DNA of 64,000 bases from NCBI RefSeq assembly GCF_032854445.1, contig NC_088297.1, positions 25,661,915 through 25,725,914 of the forward strand. Direction: 5' to 3'. The notes below the pieces were generated by a model that did no database searches, had not been told where the DNA came from, and was given only the letters and a program-made list of their open reading frames with translations. Both the position numbers and the translations under genes were made by a program. This document shows positions 56,801 through 64,000 of this stretch, one piece after another; position 1 is the first letter of the stretch; every line of letters begins with the position of its first letter. The stretch comes from Liolophura sinensis (Eukaryota; Mollusca; Polyplacophora; Chitonida; Chitonidae).

Positions 56801-59800
56801 TGGCTGTGAGCCTTCCCCGGGGTCTGCTCTGCCTGGTTTCCTCCTACCCTAATGCTGGTCACTGTCATATAAGTGAAATATTCTTGAGGACGGCATAAAA
56901 CATCGATCATATAAATAAATAAAATAATAATAATTATAATATGAAGATTACTACTACTGATAACAATGCTTTCAAATGTGATGCTATTACATGTGTGTTT
57001 ATTACATGTGTTTATTACATGTGTGTTTATTACGTGTGTGTTTATTACATGTGTATTTATGAAGCGTTATTACGTGGCCAGGTAGTGTCACTCCTTGAAT
57101 CACATCCTCCCTCAAACCCACAGGTGTGCGCACTAGCTCTCACAGGTTAAGCTGTGCAAACAGCATTATACAGTAAATATCCATGTGTTCATGCTAACGC
57201 CTTGATGTGTGTTACCGTTCAGAGCACTGCGATACTGCGCCTATGTTTCCCTACAGAGTGTGGGTATTGGAGGGGAATGACGTCACAACACCCTGCATAT
57301 TAACTGATCACCCAGGGCTGGTTCGATTAAGTTATTTGATAGCTGGTGTATAATGTGGCACACTCTTCATTTTTCTGTTACCACAACAACATATAAAATA
57401 CTGATTCTACCTCGATGTTAGTTGCGGGCCGTGTACAAATATACATAGTAAGTAGAGCTGACCTTTCAAACAACATTGAGTGTGTTACCCAACACACTGG
57501 CCATTACGTTTACCTCCCCCGAGTAATATCATGTCATGCTGTTTAGGCCTATAAATAGAAGAATTTGAGTTTGTTTACTTGTCAGATTTGCTTGTGTGAT
57601 TTATATAAGGTGTTATGAAAGTGTTATTTCGCACATTTTAAATATATCGCTTCTATATTTACATTTTTGATAGTTTACACTCAGACGTCATGATGGGGCA
57701 AAAGAACCATTTTGTTAATGACCTTCCAGTGTGAGCTCAGCGGTATGACATCATAATACATGTACAGTGGAATTTTACATTCCAGCGTCACTAAACGATG
57801 ATACACAACTTTATGCATACGCAGCTTTGAAATATCTAGGTCGACTGTTATGGAATAAGCTTGCTGTTGATTGGTCTGAAATGGATGACCTCTGCTGAGG
57901 GCAGGCAACAGAATGGTAGCATAAAATTTGCCATTTTTCCCACATTTTCTTTATTTTTTTTAGGCTAGAATAGACTTCCTTCATCTTGGTGTTTGTTTTG
58001 TAACCTGATACCATTGAACCTTGTTCCGTACCTCGCCAAAATTTGACTGAGAATGAAACATGTTTAGTGGTATCGAGATACACAACAAACACTGCTAGGC
58101 AGTGTTAAGGCCTTAAACACACAAGATATAGATGTCAAAATCTAGATGTAGAGAAAGGGTCAAAATCTAGACGTGGAAAGGGTCAAAATCTAGATGTGAA
58201 ATGGTCAAAATCTGGAAAGGGTCAAAATCTAGATGTGGAAATGGTCAAAATCTAGATGTGGAAATGGTCAAAATCTGGAGAGGGTCAAAATCAAGATGTG
58301 GAAAGGGTCAAAATCTGGAAAGGGTCAAAATCTAGATGTGGAGATGGTCAAAATCTAGATGTGGAAATGGTCAAAATCTAGATGTGGAAATGGTCAAAAT
58401 GTGGAGAGGGTCAAAATCAAGATGTGGAAAGGGTCAAAATCTGGAAAGGGTCAAAATCTAAGTGTGGAAAGGGTCAAAATCTGGAAAGGGTCAAAATCTA
58501 GATGTGGAAAGGGTCAAAATCTAGATGTGGAAATGGTCAAAATCTGGAAATGGTCAAAATCTAGATGTGGAAAGGGTCAAAATCTAGATGTGAAAAGGGT
58601 CCAAATCTGGACAGGGTCAAAATCAAGATGTGGAAAGGGTCAAAATCTGGAAAGGGTCAAAATCAAGATGTGGAAAGGGTCAAAGTCTGGAAAGGGTAAA
58701 AATCTAGATGTGGAAAGGGTCAAAATCTGGAAAGGGGCAAAATCTGGAGAGGGGCAAAATCAAGATGTGGAAAGGGTCAAAATCTGGAGAGGGTCAAAAT
58801 CTGGAGAGGGTCAAAATCAAGATGTGGAAAGCGAGTTGAAAATATACATGTATTTCATGGCGAAAATAAATCTTAAATCATCAATTCATGTTCATTTCAT
58901 GAAAATACAGGTAATAATCGACACTTTATATGGTTAAGGTCTTCCTTACCAAAGTATAGCACAATTAAGGTTTGCTAGCCTTTATCAGTGTAAAAAACTA
59001 TGCATCAAACATCCAAAGTTAATCTACATGTACATTGTATATGCATAAATACTGACACAAATAAGGTACCTCAGGCCTTTATCTTTGTTTTTGAACAGGT
59101 GCGAGATTATCTCGCTCCTAGACTTTTGCCAGTCATCTGATAATCACACCTGAATTGATACTCCCCAGATTCTCTGTTAACTTGTATGTCAGGTGTGTGT
59201 TTTTAGCACACCTAGATTTTATTTCAGTCTGAACTAGTGTGGTAGCTGGCCTCCAATTCGGAGGTCTGGGACATCCCATTTTGTTTTTTGGAAGATTTTG
59301 TTTAGAGTCTTTTCAAAATGTAGAAACGTACCATGACTGCAATATAAATGTATATTAGAATGGGATAAGAATTCTGCAGAGATATTAAATTGTGCGACAT
59401 GACTCCCCATAATACAGTATATTTTGTATACATTTACATGTAGTCAGTGGTTTACCATCATGGATTTTTCTGTTTTTACAAGTGTTTCATTATACTCACA
59501 AAAACAATTCTTCAACAAAAAATATTGAAAGATTGTCTCACAGAAAGGGTTAAAGTTAAGCAGTTGTCACTTCTATTGGAACTATTAAGCAATTATCACT
59601 TATATTTGAAATATTTAAGCAATTGTCACTTATATTTGAACTGTTAAGCAATTGTCACTTATATTTGAACTATTAAGCAATTGGCACTTATATTTGAGGA
59701 GTTATTTTACATATACATGCCCAGTTTTACATAAATCAATGTCGTTTAGGCGTGTAACTCTGGCTTTGTAGACAGGTACAAAATGTACTTGTCGTTATTA

Positions 59801-62800
59801 GAAGTTCATTGATGCCTGTCCATCAGTATTTATGATTTGCATATCCTGTGATCACCGAACGTGAACTCAGAAATTACTGCATTTGTGAGTCATACAAGTT
59901 TGAACACAGTGTATCACTGCTCTTGATAGGGTTCACCTGTCACTGAGGCATGGTTGTATTATAATGTACCCAGGGATTTGGTAATATGCAAATGATGTAA
60001 TTTATGCTTATTCATGCAAGTGGACTTCATGAATAGTCATAATGAAATACTGCACTACTTAGTGTACATGCATATGCAATTACTCATGTGCCATATTGGA
60101 CCACTTGGATGATTTAATATGGTTAGAGCCTGTCTCCCAGTTAAATCTAGACCTGAGCTCTAATGTCATGGTTAGAGAGTCTGTCTCCAAGTTGAATCCA
60201 GACCTGAGCTCTATTATCATGGTTAGAGAGTCTTGTCTCCATGTTGAATCCAGACCTGAGGTCTGATATCATGGTTAGAGAGTCTGTCTCCCAGTTAAAT
60301 CTAGACCTGAGCTCTAATGCCATGGTTAGAGAGTCTTGTCTCCATGTTGAATCCAGACCTGAGCTCTAATATCATGGTTAGAGAGTCTGTCTCCCAGTTA
60401 AATCTAGACCTGAGCTCTAATATCATGGTTAGAGAGTCTGTCTCCCAGTTGAATCCAGACCTGAGCTCTAATATTGTGGTTAGAGAGTCTTGTCTCCATG
60501 TTGAATCCAGACCTGAGGTCTGCTATCATGGTTAGAGAGTCTGTCTCCATGTTGAATCCAGACCTGAGGTCTGATATCATGGTTAGAGAGTCTTGTCTCC
60601 AAGTTGAATCCAGACCTGAGGTCTGATATCATGGTTAGAGAGTCTGTCTCCCAGTTAAATCTAGACCTGAGCTCTAATGCCATGGTTAGAGAGTCTTGTC
60701 TCCATGTTGAATCCAGACCTGAGCTCTAATATCATGGTTAGAGAGTCTGTCTCCCAGTTAAATCTAGACCTGAGCTCTAATATCATGGTTAGAGAGTCTG
60801 TCTCCAAGTTGAATCCAGACCTGAGCTCTAATATTGTGGTTAGAGAGTCTTGTCTCCATGTTGAATCCAGACCTGAGGTCTGATATCATGGTTAGAGAGT
60901 CTTGTCTCCATGTTGAATCCAGACCTGAGGTCTGATATCATGGTTAGAGAGTCTGTCTCCCAGTTAAATCTAGACCTGAGCTCTAATGCCATGGTTAGAG
61001 AGTCTTGTCTCCATGTTGAATCCAGACCTGAGCTCTAATGCCATGGTTAGAGAGTCTTGTCTCCATGTTGAATCCAGACCTGAGGTCTGATATCATGGTT
61101 AGAGAGTCTTGTCTCCATGTTGAATCCAGACCTGAGCTCTAATATTGTGGTTAGAGAGTCTTGTCTCCATGTTGAATCCAGACCTGAGGTCTGATATCAT
61201 GGTTAGAGAGTCTGTCTCCAAGTTGAATCCAGACCTGAGGTCTGCTATCATGGTTAGAGAGTCTGTCTCCCAGTTAAATCTAGACCTGAGCTCTAATGCC
61301 ATGGTTAGAGAGTCTTGTCTCCATGTTGAATCCAGACCTGAGCTCTAATGCCATGGTTAGAGAGTCTTGTCTCCATGTTGAATCCAGACCTGAGGTCTGA
61401 TATTGTGGTTAGAGAGTCTTGTCTCCATGTTGAATCCAGACCTGAGGTCTGCTATCATGGTTAGAGAGTCTTGTCTCCAAGTTGAATCCAGACCTGAGGT
61501 CTGATATCATGGTTAGAGAGTCTTGTCTCCAAGTTGAATCCAGACCTGAGCTCTAATATTGTGGTTAGAGAGTCTTGTCTCCATGTTGAATCCAGACCTG
61601 AGGTCTGATATCATGGTTAGAGAGTCTGTCTCCAAGTTGAATCCAGACCTGAGGTCTGCTATCATGGTTAGAGAGTCTTGTCTCCATGTTGAATCCAGAC
61701 CTGAGGTCTGATATCATGGTTAGAGAGTCTTGTCTCCATGTTGAATCCAGACCTGAGGTCTGATATCATGGTTAGAGAGTCTGTCTCCCAGTTAAATCTA
61801 GACCTGAGCTCTAATGCCATGGTTAGAGAGTCTTGTCTCCATGTTGAATCCAGACCTGAGGTCTGATATCATGGTCAGAGAGTCTTGTCTCCATGTTGAA
61901 TCTAGACCTGAGCTCTAATATCATGGTTAGAGAGTCTGTCTCCATGTTAAATCTAGACCTGAGCTCTAATGTCATGGTTAGAGAGTCTTGTCTCCAAGTT
62001 AAATCTAGACCTGAGCTGTAATGTCATGGTTAGAGAGTCTGTCTCCAAGTTAAATCTAGACCTGAGCTCTAATATCATGGTTAGAGAGTCTGTCTCCAAG
62101 TTAAATCTAGACCTGAGCTCTAATATCATGGTTAGAGAGTCTGTCTCCCAGTTAAATCTAGACCTGAGCTCTAATGTCATGGCTAGAGAGTCTGTCTCCC
62201 AGTTAAATCTAGACCTGAGCTCTAATAGCATGGTTAGAGAGTCTGTCTCCAAGTTAAATCTAGACCTGAGCTCTAATGTCATGGTTAGAGAGTCTGTCTC
62301 CAAGTTAAATCTAGACCTGAGCTCTAATATCATGGTTAGAGAGTCTGTCTCCCAGTTAAATCTAGACCTGAGCTCTAATGTCATGGCTAGAGAGTCTGTC
62401 TCCCAGTTAAATCTAGACCTGAGCTCTCATATCATGGTTAGAGAGTCTGTCTCCAAGTTAAATCTAGACCTGAGCTCTAATATCATGGTTAGAGAGTCTT
62501 GTCTCCATGTTGAATCCAGACCTGAGCTCTAATGTCATGGTTAGAGAGTCTGTCTCCCAGTTAAATCCAGACCTGAGCTCTAATGCCATGGTTAGAGAGT
62601 CTTGTCTCCAAGTTGAATCCAGACCTGAGGTCTGCTATCATGGTTAGAGAGTCTGTCTCCATGTTGAATCCAGACCTGAGGTCTGATATCATGGTTAGAG
62701 AGTCTTGTCTCCATGTTGAATCCAGACCTGAGGTCTGATATCATGGTTAGAGAGTCTTGTCTCCCAGTTAAATCTAGACCTGATCTCTAATATCATGGTT

Positions 62801-64000
62801 AGAGAGTCTGTCTCCAAGTTGAATCCAGACCTGAGCTCTAATATCATGGTTAGAGAGTCTGTCTCCCAGTTAAATCTAGACCTGAGCTCTAATGCCATGG
62901 TTAGAGAGTCTTGTCTCCATGTTGAATCCAGACCTGAGGTCTGCTATCATGGTTAGAGAGTCTGTCTCCATGTTGAATCGAGACCTGAGGTCTGATATCA
63001 TGGTTAGAGAGTCTTGTCTCCATGTTGAATCCAGACCTGAGGTCTGATATCATGGTTAGAGAGTCTTGTCTCCATGTTGAATCCAGACCTGAGGTCTGAT
63101 ATCATGGTTAGAGAGTCTGTCTCCCAGTTAAATCTAGACCTGAGCTCTAATGCCATGGTTAGAGAGTCTTGTCTCCATGTTGAATCCAGACCTGAGGTCT
63201 GATATCATGGTTAGAGAGTCTTGTCTCCAAGTTGAATCCAGACCTGAGGTCTGCTATCATGGTTAGAGAGTCTTGTCCATGTTGAATCCATGCCTGAGGT
63301 CTGATATCATGGTTAGAGAGTCTGTCTCCAAGTTGAATCCAGACCTGAGGTCTGATATCATGGTTAGAGAGTCTTGTCTCCAAGTTGAATCCAGACCTGA
63401 GGTCTGATATCATGGTTAGAGAGTCTGTCTCCAAGTTAGATACAGACTTGATTCTATCAACACGCCAGTAAAATAAAAAAATACATGGAGGATTGCACGC
63501 TGAACGTTGAATATCACAAAAAGTTTTTAAGTTGCAGGTGAACATGTTTCACATTATGTGGGCTATCATTTCCACCTTTCATGAGAAAAATATTTGATAT
63601 TCAACCTACAGTTTGCAATATTCTATTTATTATTTATATTGTGACTATATCATGATTTCTGTGTATTGAACAAGTTTGTCTTTTGTATAAGTATAGTGTA
63701 TCTGTTGTGTCCGTCTCAGCGCAATGACCTAGGAGGCTCATAGCAATGCAGTAGGCCTGAGTTCTAGTCCAGCTCATGCTGGCTTCCTGTCCGGCGTACT
63801 TGGGAAGGTCAGCTATGCCCAGTTCCCTCTCACCATGACGCTGACCACTGTCATATGAGTGCAGTATTCTCCAGTAAGGCATTAAACACCAGTCAAGTAA
63901 ATAAATGAATATGGTATTTGTACAATGTATCCATATATCTGTTATATTTATACTTTGTATGTATCTTTTTTTTATTTACAGATAGCTGAGCAGTATTCTG
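47706..64000 (+). CDS. Unconventional myosin heavy chain, class III-like, 5' part
   Basis: Actin-based ATP-driven motor; only the start of the head domain lies in the window. Coding exons 47706-47813, 49104-49169 and 63982-64000 (continuing) join in phase 0 and read DLATLSDLDENILLEELRAR, then IYTYVGDILIALNPYRPLPL and IAEQYS. The Y-V-G-D-I-L-I-A-L-N-P-(F/Y) block is a myosin head hallmark, and the 'GDILIALNP' form resembles class III. The P-loop is beyond the window edge. An in-frame TGA lies 12 bases before the ATG, so translation probably starts here, directly at the motor domain; vertebrate class III myosins carry an N-terminal kinase. Intron 2 is about 14.8 kb and packed with tandem repeats. 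Myosin identity is secure; the class is tentative. Confidence 0.85.
47866..47910 (+). repeat. Short internal SINE fragment
   Basis: ttcaagtccagctcatgctg and gcttcctctctggcc only. Near-identical 18-bp words (gcataagtatcatgggtc and gcatacatatcatgggtc) at 47840 and 47909 flank it and may be a target duplication. Confidence 0.65.
48080..48912. repeat. 59-bp tandem array in myosin intron 1
   Basis: About 14 units of tacatgtacataacctagaa, ggggattggctacaagatac and agtccttgtagacatta. Variants alternate (attacctac against attacgtac, ttggct against tttgct), a hint of two-unit higher order. Confidence 0.97.
49104..49169 (+). CDS. Myosin second coding exon
   Basis: Acceptor ctttttgcag, donor gtatgt, 66 nt, phase 0 at both ends. 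Encodes TYVGDILIALNPYRPLPLYG. Confidence 0.92.
49735..49815. repeat. 23-26 bp repeat of ctgggtgtcatgtctggtgt
   Basis: Three to four copies; it is the inverted form of the gacaccagacatgacaccca word of the second SINE-like element. Confidence 0.8.
49845..50075 (+). repeat. tRNA-derived SINE, near full length, 3' end lost
   Basis: cggggcatccttggccgagg head, B-box-like gagttcaagtccagctc, catgcggttgctgc, actataatgttggcc and gtataagtgaaata, then unrelated sequence. Confidence 0.9.
50640..51655. repeat. 57-bp tandem array in myosin intron 2
   Basis: About 17 units of tagaagcgcacgatggtgtg, ccttccacctgctcactcct and gcggcagagccatt. Divergence rises toward both edges and the centre is nearly uniform. 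Open in a 19-residue periodic frame on both strands. Confidence 0.97.
51660..52355. other. Myosin intron 2, nothing recognised
   Basis: No repeat or exon recognised. Confidence 0.4.
52360..52690 (+). repeat. Dispersed repeat DR1, copy 3
   Basis: Shares gaattctaaggtgg, the aaagcccgctatagaattca block and ctaaaactattttttt with DR1 copy 1. In myosin intron 2. Confidence 0.55.
52926..52976. repeat. (TGTTTGTC)n microsatellite
   Basis: Six copies of the 8-bp unit tttgtctg/tttgttgt type. Confidence 0.9.
53765..54570. repeat. Degenerate 22-24 bp tandem array
   Basis: About 33 units of acctcaggcaaaccacagat plus gtac with frequent length variants. Confidence 0.95.
54895..55125. repeat. Repeat of gtaggccgatttgtatgtta
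   Basis: Five or six imperfect units that include gaacaatgaggatttcaccc; unit lengths differ by internal deletions. Confidence 0.88.
55170..55565. repeat. 16-bp tandem array
   Basis: About 25 units of tgtgtcatatggtgca with catgtggt variants and shorter units. Confidence 0.96.
55583..55690 (+). repeat. Dispersed repeat DR3, copy 2
   Basis: Opposite-strand partner of 46800-46935. After it, gtgaaatgttttcaagca near 55770 looks like a SINE 3' tail, so DR3 may be part of another SINE-type element. Confidence 0.75.
56040..56642. repeat. 26-bp tandem array
   Basis: About 23 units of tatcatgacacctgttactt plus gagcta. Confidence 0.96.
56773..56927 (+). repeat. 5'-truncated SINE
   Basis: Starts in the body (gtgggacggttaaccaacaa), then ccttccccggggtctgctct, ctaatgctggtcactg, gtgaaatattcttgagga and a tail of ataaataaataaaat. 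Confidence 0.87.
56985..57062. repeat. Short repeat of attacatgtgtgttt
   Basis: Five imperfect copies. Confidence 0.85.
57065..58120. other. Myosin intron 2, nothing recognised
   Basis: Non-repetitive; minus-strand frames near 57681-58092 are open for up to 93 codons but show no known family and no good splice support. Confidence 0.4.
58128..58830. repeat. Mixed 23-bp and 17-bp tandem array
   Basis: Units gtcaaaatctagatgtggaa and gtcaaaatctggaaagg interleave irregularly, about 35 in all. Confidence 0.96.
58835..59550. other. Myosin intron 2, nothing recognised
   Basis: AT-rich; no recognised feature. Confidence 0.4.
59555..59700. repeat. 29-bp repeat, five copies
   Basis: Units of aagcaattgtcacttatatt plus tgaactatt. 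Confidence 0.93.
60125..63440. repeat. 51/52-bp tandem array with higher-order period of about 360 bp
   Basis: About 65 units in myosin intron 2. The consensus includes atggttagagagtctgtctc, cagttgaatccagacctgag and one of two endings, gtctgatatc or ctctaatatc. Seven-unit blocks recur at 360 bp (for example 60317 and 60677). Units look like a tRNA head: tggttagagagtctg is A-box-like and gttgaatccagac B-box-like. Open in several frames by periodicity only. Confidence 0.97.
63712..63908 (+). repeat. tRNA-derived SINE, diverged
   Basis: agcgcaatgacctaggagg, B-box-like gagttctagtccagctc, catgctggcttcctgtccgg, ctcaccatgacgctgacc and a tail of aagtaaataaatgaat. It lies about 75 bases before myosin exon 3. 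Confidence 0.88.
63982..64000 (+). CDS. Myosin third coding exon, cut by window end
   Basis: T-rich tract and acceptor tttacag, then ATA GCT GAG CAG TAT TCT (IAEQYS), which continues the head in phase 0. Confidence 0.8.

Noticed and set aside
57681..58092. Minus-strand frames of 75 and 93 codons
   Set aside because: No recognisable domain; within a myosin intron; overlapping frames disagree.
58359..58937. 192-codon Lys/Ser/Gly-rich plus-strand frame
   Set aside because: Simple translation of the gtcaaaatct array; no signal peptide, domain or splice context.
61953..62532. 143- and 187-codon frames on opposite strands
   Set aside because: Periodicity of the 51-bp array; units of 52 bp break every frame.

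Overview
This is animal nuclear DNA with spliced genes, GT-AG introns, tRNA-derived SINEs and very many tandem repeats. The SINE family, the repeat load and the protein sequences suggest a marine lophotrochozoan, most likely a mollusc; that assignment is inference. There are no bacterial, phage, CRISPR, rRNA or intact tRNA features.

Three genes can be read from splice signals, phase and protein family. (1) Plus strand, 1870-16011: a complete 14-exon SLC20 (PiT) sodium-phosphate symporter, about 570 residues. Its only defect is a one-base deficit in a T run of exon 5. (2) Minus strand, 33987-23650: a complete 11-exon NDUFAF5 gene, the methyltransferase-fold arginine hydroxylase of mitochondrial complex I assembly, 438 residues. 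It converges on SLC20. (3) Plus strand, 47706 to beyond the window: the first coding exons of an unconventional myosin motor, class III-like. It appears to start directly at the motor domain, and a plausible non-coding first exon ends at 37469. NDUFAF5 and the myosin are head to head. No shared pathway links the three genes.

By a hand tally about one third of the window is tandem repeat, with unit lengths from 4 to 117 bp. The largest arrays are a 70-bp array in SLC20 intron 3 (3985-6275, higher-order period 646 bp), a 104-bp array after SLC20 (16600-17665), a 50-bp array in an NDUFAF5 intron (26541-27845), four abutting arrays at 39.9-43.3 kb, a 57-bp array (50640-51655) and a 51-bp array (60125-63440). 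Many arrays can be read as long ORFs only because of their periodicity; none looks like a gene.

Interspersed repeats include about a dozen copies or fragments of one tRNA-derived SINE family (two with clear target-site duplications), a second SINE-like family, three unclassified dispersed repeats, and a broken tyrosine-recombinase gene (44813-45790, minus) of the DIRS/YR-transposon type. Several tandem arrays were clearly seeded from pieces of these elements. That pattern, and a sixfold tandem copy of a splice acceptor in SLC20, are the most interesting features. I did not find a new multi-gene system.
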